A stretch of DNA of 64,000 nt from Mycolicibacterium boenickei (GCF_010731295.1 NZ_AP022579.1:248001-312000); one strand, 5' to 3'; counted from the stretch's first letter, positions 1 through 9,492 are shown. Notes: generated by a model from the sequence alone, not told the origin. A program made the numbers and translations.

Positions 1-1137
1 TCCCAAACGCTGCGCCACCCCCATGGCGCGACTCTCCATTGAGCGTACCCATCGTGGATCGAGTATCGGAGTCAATCCACGACCGCGGACGTAATCGTCG
101 AATGCTTCGGCGGTCGTCCACTTGGGACTGTAGCCCAGATCCCTGTGCATTCGCGTAGTGTCCATGACCCTGCCGTAGCTCAGGTAGTTCATCTGGTCCC
201 GGTCGAGTTCGGTGTAACTCGTTGCGCGACTGAGGGAATTGATCGCCGACAGCGCCCCGCGCGGGACCGGAAGCCGGACACGTCCGGACCGCCGAATTGC
301 TTGACTCATCATGATGATGCCCGCGGCGCCGACGTTGAAAGTGCCCGCCTTGCCTGCCATGGTCGCGCGCTCGAGGACGCCGAGGGCGTCCTGTTCGTGC
401 AACAACTGCAGCCGGGCGTCGTGCCCGACCACCGACGGAACCACCGGCCCGGCCAGATACCGCGACAGGGCGGTATCCATCGCAGGCCCGATCATGTTGG
501 CCAGCCGGAGGATGGTCAGGTCGATGTCCGGACGCCGCCGGGCCAGGCCACGCGCGTAGCCCTCGATGTCGATGCTGTCGCGGGCGAACCCGTCGCCCGG
601 TGGACGCCTGGCGCTGCTCTCCTCGCTGAACATCACCGGATCACGGGAGCTCGAGCCGTACACCTCTGAGGTCGACTTGAGCACCACCCGACGGACCGAC
701 GGCGCCTTCTGGCAGGCGGCGAACAGTTGGATCGCGCCCATCACGTTGAGTTCCTTCAACGTGGCCCGGCCCCCGGACCGCGGTGCGTAGGACGCCGCCG
801 CGGCATGCACGACGGTGTCCACGTTCCCGTTTCGGATCACCTTGGCGATAAACGGGTTGCGGATGTCGGCGCGGACGAACTCCGCCCGCCCCATCCGACG
901 CATGAGGTCCTTGCTCGGCACCACCGCATCCACGGCGATGACATGCTCGATCGACGGGTTCTGCGCCAGCCTGGCGGTCAGATAACCACCGAGGAACCGG
1001 CACGCACCCGTGACCAGAACCACTTTCGGAGCGGGCGCCGCATCTCCCGACAGTCCTGTCTGCGATCCCGCTGAAGAATCCGCGCCAGACCCGGGGACTC
1101 CCGTCGGGCGTCCCCCCGAACGACCATCAGAATCCAT
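1..1137 (-). CDS. Extended SDR / NAD-dependent epimerase-like protein, 3' end outside window
   Basis: Reads without a stop from ATG at 1137 to the window edge (379 codons), so its C-terminus is missing. After about 36 Ser/Gly/Pro-rich residues a Rossmann nucleotide-binding strand begins (KVVLVTGACRFLGGYL). A sugar-epimerase-like pattern follows (STSEVYGSSS, then LTILRLANMIGP). Where a classical SDR has YxxxK, this protein reads YARGL, so the usual catalytic lysine seems absent. By position it matches the galE2-annotated gene Rv0501 downstream of proC in M. tuberculosis; that name should not be read as proven UDP-galactose epimerase activity. It follows bS22 and the small HTH gene on the same strand, with only 29 bases between bS22 and this start. 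Confidence 0.85.
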   Translation of the reverse strand, partial: MDSDGRSGGRPTGVPGSGADSSAGSQTGLSGDAAPAPKVVLVTGACRFLGGYLTARLAQNPSIEHVIAVDAVVPSKDLMRRMGRAEFVRADIRNPFIAKVIRNGNVDTVVHAAAASYAPRSGGRATLKELNVMGAIQLFAACQKAPSVRRVVLKSTSEVYGSSSRDPVMFSEESSARRPPGDGFARDSIDIEGYARGLARRRPDIDLTILRLANMIGPAMDTALSRYLAGPVVPSVVGHDARLQLLHEQDALGVLERATMAGKAGTFNVGAAGIIMMSQAIRRSGRVRLPVPRGALSAINSLSRATSYTELDRDQMNYLSYGRVMDTTRMHRDLGYSPKWTTAEAFDDYVRGRGLTPILDPRWVRSMESRAMGVAQRLG

Positions 1138-1166
1138 CGGCTCAGCCTAGCGGCTGCAGCTGTTGG

Positions 1167-1268
1167 CTACTTGCCAAGTTTTCTGCGCTGCACCCGGGTA
1201 CGGCGAAGCAGCTTGCGGTGCTTCTTCTTCGACATACGCTTACGCCGCTTCTTGATGACTGAGCCCAT
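1167..1268 (-). CDS. Small ribosomal subunit protein bS22 (33 aa, AURKAIP1/COX24-type)
   Basis: A 33-residue, extremely basic protein ([16 protein letters not shown], ending RRKLGK), easily missed for its size. It matches the actinobacterial AURKAIP1/COX24-domain mini-protein that cryo-EM of mycobacterial ribosomes placed in the 30S subunit as bS22, related to mitochondrial mS38; that assignment is established knowledge recalled, not computed. About half the residues are Lys or Arg, as expected for an rRNA-binding peptide. It lies between the small HTH gene and the epimerase-like gene on the same strand, as in M. tuberculosis (Rv0500B). Confidence 0.9.
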
Positions 1269-1385
1269 AAACCCTGGTGTCTCCGCTACTTACGCTGATG
1301 GTTGACCCGGTTACTTTACCCGGGCCGACCACCGAAACGGAAAACGGCAGCCTGCTCCGGCTGCTCGGCTCACCGCGGCGTGTGG

Positions 1386-1613
1386 CTAGCCGGCGTCGAA
1401 GTACGAAGACTCCAACAGATCGTGGACTGCCTTGGCGTGGACCCGGAACGATCGGCCCACTCGTACCGCAGGCAGTTCACCGTTGTGCACCAATCGGTAC
1501 ACCGTCATCTTCGAGACCCTCATCAGGCTCGCCACTTCGGCGACCGTCAGAAATTGAGCTCGAGGCTGACCGTCGCCAGCATCCCGCGCCGATGGCCCGT
1601 TCATAGACGTCAT
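1386..1613 (-). CDS. Small excisionase/MerR-type helix-turn-helix DNA-binding protein
   Basis: 75 residues. After a polar N-terminus of about 20 residues, FLTVAEVASLMRVSKMTVYR and then LVHNGELPAVRVGRSFRV form the winged helix typical of the excisionase/BldC-like (HTH_17) family. No other domain is present. The family includes phage excisionases, but this copy sits in a conserved chromosomal order (proC, this gene, bS22), so a housekeeping or developmental regulator is more likely than a phage remnant. A second in-frame ATG lies three codons downstream, and no strong ribosome-binding site separates them. The regulatory target is unknown. Confidence 0.85.
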   Translation of the reverse strand: MTSMNGPSARDAGDGQPRAQFLTVAEVASLMRVSKMTVYRLVHNGELPAVRVGRSFRVHAKAVHDLLESSYFDAG

Positions 1614-1751
1614 CGCAACCCAATCAATCAGGCACAGGCAGTTCCAGCGGCTTCCCCACCGCTGGCACCGACCCGCGCATACAAAGGGAGAATAGCGTGG
1701 CGGGTGGGGTTACTGCGACGGGTGTGGGCTAATCAGTTGGAATTAATCTAA

Positions 1752-2654
1752 TTACTCAGATGTAATTCCGAGCTGCTCAGAGCGCGTTTTTGCGGCCTGA
1801 ACGGCGTTGGAGACCGCGGCCCGCAGTCCCCCACGCTCAAGTTCCCGCAGCCCAGCGGCGGTGGTCCCGGCCGGCGAGGTCACCATCGCCCGCAATTGGG
1901 CCGGCGTGGTGTCCAGCGCGGCGCCTCCGGCCGCGTTCACCTCGTCGAGGCGTTCCAGCAGCATCGCCGCCGAGCCGGCCATCGTCTGCACCGCCAGATC
2001 GGTCGCCACCGCACGCGACAGGCCCGATTCCACGGCCGCATCGACCAGCGCCTCGACCATCAGGAAGAAATACGCCGGGCCTGAGCCGGAAACCGCGGTC
2101 ACCGCGTCCAGCTGCGACTCGGCCACGGTGATCACACCGCCGACCGCGTCGAAGATCGACGAGACCTCCTTGAGCTGGTCCGCGGTGGCGAACCGGCCCG
2201 GGGCCAAGGCACTGACCCCGCCGCCGACCACGATCGGTGAGTTGGGCATCACCCTGATCACCGGCGATCCCGCCGGAAGCTTGTTCTCGTAGTACGACGT
2301 GGCCACACCCGCCGCGATGGAGACGAACACCTGCTCGGCAGTGTCGCTGTCGGCCCGTACCGCCGCATCGGCGATCTCGTCGATCACCTTCTCGACGTCG
2401 GCCGGTTTCACCGCGATGACCACGTAGGTGGCGCTTTCGGCGGCAGCCGCGACCGAGGTCACCTGCACCGAGTACTTCTCCGAAAGGAACTTGGCCCGGT
2501 CACCGAACTTCTCCGCGACCACCATGTCCTTGACTTGCCTGCCAGCCCGTAACAGCCCCGACAGCAGCGCCTCGCCCATGCTTCCGCCGCCGATTATCGC
2601 GATTCTCGACATGCGCGACAGCATTCCATGTCCGCCCGTGGGGGCGGCATTCAC
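1752..2654 (-). CDS. proC: Pyrroline-5-carboxylate reductase (last step of proline synthesis)
   Basis: Reduces pyrroline-5-carboxylate to proline with NAD(P)H in the cytoplasm. The Rossmann motif IAIIGGGSMGEALLSG opens the protein. The family signature for substrate and dimer contacts is clear near the C-terminus (VSGSGPAYFF, then SPAGTTAAGLRELE). Start choice is open: ATG at 2654 has GGAGG five bases upstream, while ATGs at 2624 and 2612 would give a protein nearer the usual 270-295 residues. The 2654 start is used because of its ribosome-binding site. It follows the thioesterase-like gene by 35 bases on the same strand and is probably co-transcribed with it. Confidence 0.95.
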   Translation of the reverse strand: MNAAPTGGHGMLSRMSRIAIIGGGSMGEALLSGLLRAGRQVKDMVVAEKFGDRAKFLSEKYSVQVTSVAAAAESATYVVIAVKPADVEKVIDEIADAAVRADSDTAEQVFVSIAAGVATSYYENKLPAGSPVIRVMPNSPIVVGGGVSALAPGRFATADQLKEVSSIFDAVGGVITVAESQLDAVTAVSGSGPAYFFLMVEALVDAAVESGLSRAVATDLAVQTMAGSAAMLLERLDEVNAAGGAALDTTPAQLRAMVTSPAGTTAAGLRELERGGLRAAVSNAVQAAKTRSEQLGITSE

Positions 2655-2689
2655 GCCTCCGGCTCAGGGCCGCACGATTCGCCTCCGGC

Positions 2690-3502
2690 TCAGGCCTTCG
2701 CGGGCACCATCGCCAACTGGCGCGTCTGCACGATGATCCGGCCCTCGCAGTCGACCACGATATGGTCCTCGTCGAACCAGTCCTGGCCGATCTGAACCGA
2801 CGTGCACATCACCCGCAGCCACCCGTCGGCCGGCAGGGCCCGCAGATAGGCCGTCAGCTGGACCGTGGGCGCCCAACCGGTGCGTTCCACGGCAAAGGTG
2901 ACCGGAGCCGACACATCGCCGCACAGGAGCGCGAACAGCACGTCGGGAGCGACCTCCTTCGGACGCACCCAGTACTCGAACACCGGTGGACCGCCATCCG
3001 TACGCGGGCCCATCGTGTGCAACGCCGGCCGGATGTCGCAGCCGTGCGCCAGGTGCACGACGTGCTCCATGGGATGCCCGGGCCCGATCGGCTCCAGCCC
3101 CGGCGGCGGTTCCGGCGTCATCAACGGCACCACCGGGTTGAACGACAACAGCGGCGGCACGTGATGCTCGGGTTCACCGAGGGTCACCGACACCGTCACC
3201 GCGGTCCGGTCTCCCTGCCGCAGCTCCACATCCACCAGGCCGATCCGGCGGCCCCGCTTGCGCACCGTGGTGACCACCTGCATCGGACCGGGATCCGGTG
3301 CCCACAGGAAGTTCCCGGACACCGCGAGCGGTTGCGCCGACGTGCCCAGCTCGGTGCGCGCGGCATTGGCACACAGCGCGAGCATCGCGCCGCCGTGCAC
3401 CTTGGGCCCGATCGTCCAGTGCTCGTTGAGCTCACCGTGATAGACGCCGTCGCCGGCCGGCGTCAGCGCCATGGCATCGGTGAACAGGGTCGAGCCAGTC
3501 AT
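2690..3502 (-). CDS. Acyl-CoA thioesterase-like double hot-dog protein
   Basis: 270 residues. The N-terminal half (HWTIGPKVHGGAMLALCANA, then PGPMQVVTTVRKRGRRI) and the C-terminal half (PVTFAVERTGWAPTVQLTAY) each look like a hot-dog fold of the TesB/4HBT_3 kind. That family hydrolyses acyl-CoA thioesters; the substrate here cannot be read from the sequence. AAAGGACC lies five bases before ATG 3502, which supports the start. Corresponds in position to Rv0499. Between the TIM-barrel gene and proC on one strand, so probably one transcription unit, though no pathway link with proline synthesis is evident. Confidence 0.8.
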   Translation of the reverse strand: MTGSTLFTDAMALTPAGDGVYHGELNEHWTIGPKVHGGAMLALCANAARTELGTSAQPLAVSGNFLWAPDPGPMQVVTTVRKRGRRIGLVDVELRQGDRTAVTVSVTLGEPEHHVPPLLSFNPVVPLMTPEPPPGLEPIGPGHPMEHVVHLAHGCDIRPALHTMGPRTDGGPPVFEYWVRPKEVAPDVLFALLCGDVSAPVTFAVERTGWAPTVQLTAYLRALPADGWLRVMCTSVQIGQDWFDEDHIVVDCEGRIIVQTRQLAMVPAKA

Positions 3503-3541
3503 GTGTGGTCCTTTGCAGAGGGGTGGGTCGGGTCGCGCGGG

Positions 3542-4387
3542 TCAGCGCAACAGGTGCTTGCGGGCGAATTGCAGCGACTCGGTGAGCAGCGCCTCGCGCT
3601 CGGCGGCGGACTTGGCCGCCGAGGTGGTGACCTCCAGGACCACGTGGCCGGAGAAATCGCTCGCCGCGAGCATCTGGCACACCTCGGCGGTGGGCTGGGT
3701 GCCGCGGCCCGGCACCAGATGCTCGTCGGTGGACGCGCCCTTGCCGTCGCACAGGTGCAGGTGCACCAGACCGTCGCCCATGCGCCGGGCCATGTCCAAG
3801 GCGTCGGTGCCCGCGGTCGCGGTGTGGCTCAGATCGAGCGTGTAATGCGCATGGTTGCCGTCCAGCGGGTCGTAGGACGGGGCGAACGCGGAAATCCCGG
3901 GTCCGGGCCCACCGCCGCGCTTGCGCATCCGCTCGATGGACGTGCCGCCCGCGCCGAAGAACCGATCAGCCCGGAACGGGAACATGTTCTCCACCGCCAC
4001 CATGACCTCGCTGTCGGCCTCCAGCTGGGCCACCTGCTCGGTGAATCCCTCGGCGTAGCGGCGCTGCCAGCGAAACGGCGGATGCACGACGACGGTCTGC
4101 GCACCCAGCTGTTCGGCGGCGCGCACGCTGCGTTCCAACTTCGGGATCGGGTTGGCGCCCCACACCCGCTGCGAGATCAGCAGACAGGGGGCATGCACCG
4201 ACAGCACCGGCACCCCGTAGCGAGCGGACAACGCGGCTACGGCTTCCACGGACTGGCTGACCGACTCGGCCCACACCATCAGCTCGACGCCGTCGTAGCC
4301 GAGGCGGGCGGCGTGCTCGAACGCGGCCTCAGTCCTCAGCGGATAGACCGAAGCGGTGGACAGGCCGATCTTGATGGCTGGGCGCAC
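3542..4387 (-). CDS. Sugar phosphate isomerase/epimerase-like TIM-barrel protein
   Basis: About 281 residues in the xylose-isomerase-like / AP endonuclease 2 TIM-barrel superfamily. Metal-ligand segments typical of the fold are visible (LGYDGVELMVW near the N-terminus, VAVENMFPFR mid-protein, HYTLDLSHTATAG, VHLHLCDGKG, HVVLEVTT). The reaction is unknown; relatives act on sugars or inositol derivatives. The start is set at GTG 4387 because homology-like sequence begins there (RPAIKIGLSTASVYPL) and because it avoids overlap with the upstream membrane-protein gene ending at 4410. Ortholog position: Rv0498. Confidence 0.85.
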   Translation of the reverse strand: MRPAIKIGLSTASVYPLRTEAAFEHAARLGYDGVELMVWAESVSQSVEAVAALSARYGVPVLSVHAPCLLISQRVWGANPIPKLERSVRAAEQLGAQTVVVHPPFRWQRRYAEGFTEQVAQLEADSEVMVAVENMFPFRADRFFGAGGTSIERMRKRGGGPGPGISAFAPSYDPLDGNHAHYTLDLSHTATAGTDALDMARRMGDGLVHLHLCDGKGASTDEHLVPGRGTQPTAEVCQMLAASDFSGHVVLEVTTSAAKSAAEREALLTESLQFARKHLLR

Positions 4388-4409
4388 AACCCAATTGTCT
4401 ACTGGAGTA

Positions 4410-5576
4410 CTAACTCGCCTGCAGCAGCGCCAACGGTCCGAAGGTGACCAGCGCTCCCACCGCCACCGCCGTGAGCGTGCTGCCGATGTCCTCGGTCTTG
4501 CGAACCACCCGCACACCACCGGCGAGGCCGAGGATCACCAGCACGCCCAGCACGAGCGCGACGATGGTGTTCCACTTCCACAGCTGATCGAAGGCGATGA
4601 ACAGACCGGCGCCGAAGGCCACCGCGACCACGCACTGACCGACGATCCACAGCGCGCGCACCAGCGGGGAGCTGGGCTCGGCTTCGTCGTCGAATTCGTC
4701 GTGCTCGTCGAAGGCGTCGGCTTCGCGGGTGCCCTCGGCCAGGTCGTCGTCGTGCTCGAGGTCGAGGTCGAGGTCGTCGACCCCGCCGCGGCCGCGCGAA
4801 CGGCGGGGCCGGTCGTCGACATCGGACTCGCCGCCGAACAGCGACGCGTAGGAGGTGTCGCCGAACTCCTCGTCGTACTCGTCGAACGCGGCGCCGTCGG
4901 CATCCACGTCGCGGACGTCGTGAGCGTCGGCCTCGACCAGTTCGTCGGCAGGCTCGGCCGCGGCGTCCTCGTCGAGGTCGTAGAGCGGATCAGGGCTCAT
5001 GCGCTCCGCGCCGGTGCCCGACGGCCGGTAGTCACGCGCCGGGGCCTTGTACGGCGCGCGGCGCGGCCGCGGCCGAAACTCGACGGGTTCCGGATCGGCG
5101 TCGCGCGCGGCCAGGTGCGCGTCGTAGTCGTCCTCGGCCGCGGTGCGCACCTCATCGGGTTCGGCCGGCCGGACCGGCGGCTTGACCCGGGGCGGCCGGG
5201 CGCCGCCGTTGCGGCTCCCGCTGCGGCCCCTCGGCTCATCACGGGGTTCGCGTTCACGAGGTTCGCGGGCCTGTGGTTGCTCACGCGGCGCACGGGGCTC
5301 ATCCGCACGGGGCTCATCCAGGATCGGTGCCACGACGGCGGTGTCGACCAGTGGATCAGGGGCGGGCACCGACGCATCGCTCGGTTCGAACTCGATGTCG
5401 TCGGTGATGATCGGGATTTCGCCGGTGAGTTCGGCGACGGTCACCGCGTCGCTGTTGCCGCGACGGCGCCGACGGCGTCCGCCGACCGGCGGCGCACCGA
5501 TCGTCCCGTTCTTCGCCAGCAACTCCGCTACCGAGATCGGTCGGGTGCCGGATGGGTTGTTCTCTGGTCCTGTCAT
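4410..5576 (-). CDS. Acidic cytoplasmic-domain membrane protein of unknown function
   Basis: 388 residues. The first 270 or so are low complexity and highly charged: an Arg cluster (GGRRRRRRGN) near residue 33, many RE/EP repeats (QPQAREPREREPRDEP), then a long Asp/Glu-rich stretch. The last 100 residues carry about three hydrophobic segments (ALWIVGQCVVAVAFGAGLFI, IVALVLGVLVILGLAGG, LTAVAVGALVTFGPLALL). The protein is therefore probably membrane-anchored with a long disordered cytoplasmic region. Position matches Rv0497. It precedes the TIM-barrel gene by 22 bases. No enzymatic motif is visible. Confidence 0.8.
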   Translation of the reverse strand: MTGPENNPSGTRPISVAELLAKNGTIGAPPVGGRRRRRRGNSDAVTVAELTGEIPIITDDIEFEPSDASVPAPDPLVDTAVVAPILDEPRADEPRAPREQPQAREPREREPRDEPRGRSGSRNGGARPPRVKPPVRPAEPDEVRTAAEDDYDAHLAARDADPEPVEFRPRPRRAPYKAPARDYRPSGTGAERMSPDPLYDLDEDAAAEPADELVEADAHDVRDVDADGAAFDEYDEEFGDTSYASLFGGESDVDDRPRRSRGRGGVDDLDLDLEHDDDLAEGTREADAFDEHDEFDDEAEPSSPLVRALWIVGQCVVAVAFGAGLFIAFDQLWKWNTIVALVLGVLVILGLAGGVRVVRKTEDIGSTLTAVAVGALVTFGPLALLQAS

Positions 5577-5606
5577 ACCTATGTTGCCTTTGGGGCTAGC
5601 TTTTCC

Positions 5607-6578
5607 TTAACGTCCGGCATCCCGCGCCGACGTCTCTACCAAGGCTGTGCCGTCGGCCTCGCTGTCGAGTTTCCGCAGAATCAACCCCTCCCGCAACGCC
5701 CAGGGGCAAATGTCGACGGAATCGATCTCCAGTGCTCGCATACTAGCCTCAGCTACCAATGCACCGGCCACGATCTGTGGTGCCCGCTCGGCACTCACCC
5801 CTTCCAGTTCGGCACGGTCAGCCGCTGTCATCCTAGAGATGAAAGCTATGAGCTGTCTTAATCCAGCCGCGGTGAGCGTCCGCTTCACCCGCGGGCCTGC
5901 ACCCGAGGGGGCCGCCCCGGTGAGTCGGGCCAGCGACCGGAACGTCTTCGACGTCGCGACCGCCAGGTCCGGGTTTCCGGAGCGGCGCATGGTCGCACCG
6001 GCATCCGCGAGCTCGGTGGCCAGCCAGTCCCGCAGCATCGCGACGCGGCGCCGCCCAGGTGGGTCTTCGGCCAACCACTCCCTGGTCAGGCGGCCTGCGC
6101 CCAGCGGAAGCGACATCGCCACCTCGGGCTCTTCATCGACCCCGCTCGACAACTCGAGCGAGCCGCCGCCGATGTCGATGTTGATGATCCGACCAGCGCT
6201 CCAGCCGTACCAGCGGCGCACCGCGAGGAACGTCAGCCGGGACTCGTCGACGCCGCTGAGCACGCCGAGGGACACCCCGGTCTCGGCCCGCACCCTTGCC
6301 AGCACTTCCTCAGAGTTCGTGGCGTCGCGCACCGCCGAGGTGGCAAACGCCATCAATTCGGCGCATCCCGAGCTGGTGGCGATTTTGGCGAACTCGTCAA
6401 CGGTGGCCACCAGGCTGTCGGCACCCTTACGGGTCAGCTTGCCCGAGTTGTCGATCGCCTCGGCCAGCCGCAGGGCCGCCTTCGTTGAGCTCATCGGGGT
6501 CGGGTGCCCGCCACGGCGCGCATCCACCACGAGGAGATGAACCGTGTTACTACCGACATCGAGCACGCCTAACCGCAC
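5607..6578 (-). CDS. ppx: Ppx/GppA-type exopolyphosphatase/(p)ppGpp phosphohydrolase
   Basis: 323 residues with the ASKHA fold. The phosphate-1 loop is [16 protein letters not shown] at the very N-terminus and the phosphate-2 loop is [13 protein letters not shown] near residue 140. Members remove terminal phosphate from polyphosphate and/or convert pppGpp to ppGpp. The M. tuberculosis ortholog (Rv0496) is a short-chain exopolyphosphatase lacking the C-terminal extension of E. coli Ppx; the length here agrees. The start is GTG 6578, preceded six bases upstream by TAGGTT, so it may be leaderless. The window also encodes two PPK2 kinases at other loci, so several polyphosphate enzymes lie near each other. 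Confidence 0.9.
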   Translation of the reverse strand: MRLGVLDVGSNTVHLLVVDARRGGHPTPMSSTKAALRLAEAIDNSGKLTRKGADSLVATVDEFAKIATSSGCAELMAFATSAVRDATNSEEVLARVRAETGVSLGVLSGVDESRLTFLAVRRWYGWSAGRIINIDIGGGSLELSSGVDEEPEVAMSLPLGAGRLTREWLAEDPPGRRRVAMLRDWLATELADAGATMRRSGNPDLAVATSKTFRSLARLTGAAPSGAGPRVKRTLTAAGLRQLIAFISRMTAADRAELEGVSAERAPQIVAGALVAEASMRALEIDSVDICPWALREGLILRKLDSEADGTALVETSARDAGR

Positions 6579-6714
6579 TGCACCAACCTAACCGCAGCCG
6601 ACCAGCACTTCGTGGCCGGACCTCCCGCAACCTTCGAGATGGGCGGCCCGGGGTTGTGGCGGGGGCCACCGCGCGTCGTACCGCGGTTGGGAAATGCGTT
6701 CCGCCATATGCGAG

Positions 6715-6720
6715 TACCGT
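6715..6720 (+). promoter_or_regulatory. Minus-10 hexamer TACCGT, leaderless start of 6728 gene
   Basis: TACCGT fits the mycobacterial SigA TANNNT consensus and ends seven bases before GTG 6728, so the transcript probably begins at the start codon. There is no Shine-Dalgarno sequence in between. Confidence 0.55.
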
Positions 6721-6727
6721 TTGCGCC

Positions 6728-7513
6728 GTGACAGAGGTGCATCCCGGCGAAGTCGAGCTCGACTTTGCCCGCGAATGGGTGGAGTTCTATGACCCGGAGG
6801 ACGCGACACATCTGATCGCGGCCGATATGACGTGGTTGCTGTCCCGCTGGACGTGTGTGTTCGGCACACCCGCCTGCAAGGGCACCGTCGAGGGGCGCCC
6901 CGACGACGGCTGCTGCTCCCATGGAGCGTTCCTTTCTGACGACGACGATCGGGCCCGGCTGGACGACGCGGTCAAACAACTGACCGACGAGGACTGGCAG
7001 TTCCGCGAGAAGGGCCTGGGCCGCAAGGGCTATCTGGAAGACGACGAGTACGACGGCAAGCCCAACCTGCGCACCCGTAAGTACAAGGGAGCGTGCATCT
7101 TCCTGAACCGGCCGGATTTTCCCGGCGGCATCGGATGTGCGCTGCACAGCAAGGCCCTCAAGTTGGGTGTCGAGCCGTTGACCATGAAGCCCGACGTCTG
7201 CTGGCAGCTGCCGATCCGGCGCAGCCAGGAGTGGATCACCCGGCCCGACGACACCCAGATCCTGCGGACCGTCATCACCGAGTACGACCGGCGCGGCTGG
7301 GGCGAGGGCGGTGCCGACCTGCACTGGTACTGCACCGGTGATCCCGCCGCCCATGTCGGCGCCCGCCCGGTGTTCGAGTCGTACGCACCCGAGCTCACCG
7401 CGGTGCTCGGCGAGAAGGCCTACGCCGAGTTGGCCGCGATGTGCCGGCGCCGCAGCGCCCTCGGGCTCGTCGCAGTTCACCCGGCGACCCGTGCCGCCGA
7501 GCACACCGAGTGA
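6728..7513 (+). CDS. Conserved actinobacterial protein (Rv0495c-type), Cys-rich, unknown function
   Basis: 261 residues, start GTG 6728 seven bases after TACCGT (6715-6720), a leaderless arrangement. The protein has a conserved-looking Cys/His pattern: a first cluster in [10 protein letters not shown] and [10 protein letters not shown], then [35 protein letters not shown] and MCRR. This spacing suggests a bound metal or iron-sulfur cluster; that is inference. It is divergent from ppx and ends four bases before regX3, which is on the opposite strand. The M. tuberculosis ortholog Rv0495c is uncharacterised as far as I know. Confidence 0.8.
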   Translation: MTEVHPGEVELDFAREWVEFYDPEDATHLIAADMTWLLSRWTCVFGTPACKGTVEGRPDDGCCSHGAFLSDDDDRARLDDAVKQLTDEDWQFREKGLGRKGYLEDDEYDGKPNLRTRKYKGACIFLNRPDFPGGIGCALHSKALKLGVEPLTMKPDVCWQLPIRRSQEWITRPDDTQILRTVITEYDRRGWGEGGADLHWYCTGDPAAHVGARPVFESYAPELTAVLGEKAYAELAAMCRRRSALGLVAVHPATRAAEHTE

Positions 7514-7517
7514 GAAC

Positions 7518-8204
7518 TCAGCCCTCCAGCTTGTAACCGAGGCCTCGCACCGTGACGAGGTGCACGGGGTTGGCCGGGTCGGCCTCGATCTTGGAGCGCA
7601 GCCGTTTGACATGCACGTCAAGGGTTTTGGTGTCGCCCACGTAGTCGGCGCCCCACACGCGGTCGATGAGCTGGCCACGGGTCAACACTCGGCCACTGTT
7701 GCGCATCAGGTACTCCAGGAGGTCGAACTCCTTGAGCGGCAACGTGATCTGCTCCCCGTTGACGCTGACGACGTGCCGTTCGACGTCCATCCGTACCGGG
7801 CCGGCCTCGAGCACGCCGTCGCCGACCGCGCCGTCGTCGGTGTCGGCACCGCGGCGCAGCACCGCCCGGATCCGCGCGATCAGCTCGCGGGCCGAATACG
7901 GCTTGGTGACATAGTCATCGGCGCCCAGTTCGAGGCCGACGACCTTGTCGATCTCACTGTCGCGGGCGGTGACCATGATCACCGGCACGCTGGAACGGGC
8001 ACGCAGTTGCTTACAGACGTCGGTACCGCTCATCCCCGGCAGCATCAGGTCCAGCAGGACGATGTCGGCGCCGGAGCGCTCGAACTCGGCCAGTGCGGAG
8101 GGACCATCGGCCACCACGGTGGCCTCGAAGCCTTCCTTGCGGAGCAGGAATGCCAGGGGATCGGCCAGCGACTCCTCGTCCTCAACGATCAACACGCTGG
8201 TCAT
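7518..8204 (-). CDS. regX3: Response regulator RegX3 (phosphate/envelope stress)
   Basis: 228 residues, OmpR/PhoB family. The receiver domain has acidic residues at 8-10 and the phospho-acceptor Asp52 in IVLLDLMLPGM, followed by the conserved Thr (VTARDS) and Lys (DDYVTKPYSARE). The C-terminal winged-helix DNA-binding domain ends KLEG. With SenX3 it governs phosphate-starvation genes in mycobacteria (established for the orthologs). It begins eight bases after the senX3 stop, so the two form one operon. M. tuberculosis carries MIRU repeats between these genes; none are present here. It ends tail-to-tail with the Rv0495c-like gene. Confidence 0.97.
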   Translation of the reverse strand: MTSVLIVEDEESLADPLAFLLRKEGFEATVVADGPSALAEFERSGADIVLLDLMLPGMSGTDVCKQLRARSSVPVIMVTARDSEIDKVVGLELGADDYVTKPYSARELIARIRAVLRRGADTDDGAVGDGVLEAGPVRMDVERHVVSVNGEQITLPLKEFDLLEYLMRNSGRVLTRGQLIDRVWGADYVGDTKTLDVHVKRLRSKIEADPANPVHLVTVRGLGYKLEG

Positions 8205-8212
8205 CGGTCTCG

Positions 8213-9400
8213 CTAATCCTCTCGGTCGTCTGAGTCACTAGTCGACTCATCGGTTTCGGGATAGGCCGGAATCGACAACGTGAACGTCGACCCGGTGCCC
8301 GGCTGACTCCACAGCCGGATGGTTCCGTTGTGGTTCGCGGCCACGTGTTTGACGATCGCCAGGCCCAGCCCGGTGCCGCCGGTGGCGCGCGACCGGGCCT
8401 TGTCGACCCGGAAGAACCGCTCGAAGACCCGTTCCTGATCGGCCTTGGCGATTCCGATACCGCGGTCGGTGACCGCGATCTCGACACTTCCGCCGCGCCG
8501 GCGTCGGCTCACGGATACGCCGGAACCATTGGGCGAGTAAGCGATTGCGTTGGACACCAGATTGGCGACGGCGGTCACGAGCAGGGTCTGGTCACCCAGC
8601 ACCCGGAAACCGGTCGGCGCATCGGTGGTGATGGAGATGTCGGCCTTGTCGGCGGCCACCTTGTGTCGCGACAGCGCTTCGGACACCACGGTGTCCACGT
8701 CGACGGCGCCCAGATCGGGCAGCCGCTCGGCACCCTGCAGCCGGGACAGTTCGATCAGCTCGCCGACCATGTCGGCCAGCCGGAGCGATTCGGCGACCAT
8801 CTTGTCGGAGAAGCGGCGCACCATGTCCGGGTCGTCGGCGGAGGCCTGCAGCGCTTCGGCCAGCACGCGCATGGCACCCACCGGGGTCTTGAGCTCGTGG
8901 CTGACGTTGGCGACGAAATCCCGCCGGGTCGCTTCCATCCTGGCGTGCTCGGACTGGTCGTCGGCGTAGACGACGGCGAAGCGGCGGTCCTCCTCGGACA
9001 GCAGCCGCACCCAACCGCGCACCGAGATACCCGAGCGTCCGGGATGCGGCAGCTTGCGCGGCGAGAGGTCGACGTCGATGGGCTGGCCGGTGGCGAATAC
9101 CTGCTCGGCTGCCCGCCAGGCCCGGTCGTCGAGAAGCCGGTCGCGCACGACGCCCAGTTCCGAGGCCCGGTCGTTGGCGTAGACCACGTCGTTGAAGGTG
9201 TCGACGACGACGATGCCGTTGGGCGACGCGGAGACGATGTGCTGCAGCATCTGCGACACCGTCAGACCGGCCTGCTCAGCCTCGAGACGTCGCCGCTTGG
9301 CCACGAGGCGGGGGGCGACTGCGGCGGCCACACCCGCACCGACGATCAGCGCGAGCAACGACACGACCACCGTCAGCAGTAACGCCGACACCAAGCTCAC
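8213..9400 (-). CDS. senX3: Sensor histidine kinase SenX3
   Basis: 395 residues. An N-terminal hydrophobic segment (residues 4-29) anchors it in the membrane. A PAS-like region (about 45-150) follows, then the dimerisation/phospho-acceptor helix with His168 in [16 protein letters not shown]. An HATPase domain has the N box ([20 protein letters not shown]), DRGIGI, FRVD and GGTGLGLAI motifs. Phosphorylates RegX3. The start GTG 9400 lies six bases after TACGAT (9407-9412), consistent with a leaderless transcript. The upstream region 9401-9543 holds a candidate regulator-binding repeat described separately. Confidence 0.97.
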   Translation of the reverse strand: MSLVSALLLTVVVSLLALIVGAGVAAAVAPRLVAKRRRLEAEQAGLTVSQMLQHIVSASPNGIVVVDTFNDVVYANDRASELGVVRDRLLDDRAWRAAEQVFATGQPIDVDLSPRKLPHPGRSGISVRGWVRLLSEEDRRFAVVYADDQSEHARMEATRRDFVANVSHELKTPVGAMRVLAEALQASADDPDMVRRFSDKMVAESLRLADMVGELIELSRLQGAERLPDLGAVDVDTVVSEALSRHKVAADKADISITTDAPTGFRVLGDQTLLVTAVANLVSNAIAYSPNGSGVSVSRRRRGGSVEIAVTDRGIGIAKADQERVFERFFRVDKARSRATGGTGLGLAIVKHVAANHNGTIRLWSQPGTGSTFTLSIPAYPETDESTSDSDDRED

Positions 9401-9492
9401 GCGAAAATCGTACGCACCCGGTGAACGTCATCCCAGCAGCGTGCGGCCAAAACGGGACATGTCACACCGTCAAATACAGGAGTTCGGCTCTC

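Noticed and set aside
1386..1613. Phage excisionase marking a prophage remnant
   Set aside because: No integrase, attachment site or phage genes nearby, and the order proC-HTH-bS22 is conserved in mycobacteria.
2762..4447. A 561-codon open frame on the plus strand opposite the thioesterase and TIM-barrel genes
   Set aside because: Rich in Arg, His and Gln with no domain pattern, and antisense to two well-supported genes; long antisense frames are common in GC-rich DNA.
4356..5861. A 501-codon plus-strand frame over the acidic membrane protein and end of ppx
   Set aside because: Mirror image of the Asp/Glu codon bias of the real gene; no motif and no promoter.
8204..8213. Search for MIRU repeats between senX3 and regX3
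   Set aside because: Only eight bases separate the two genes; no repeat can be present.
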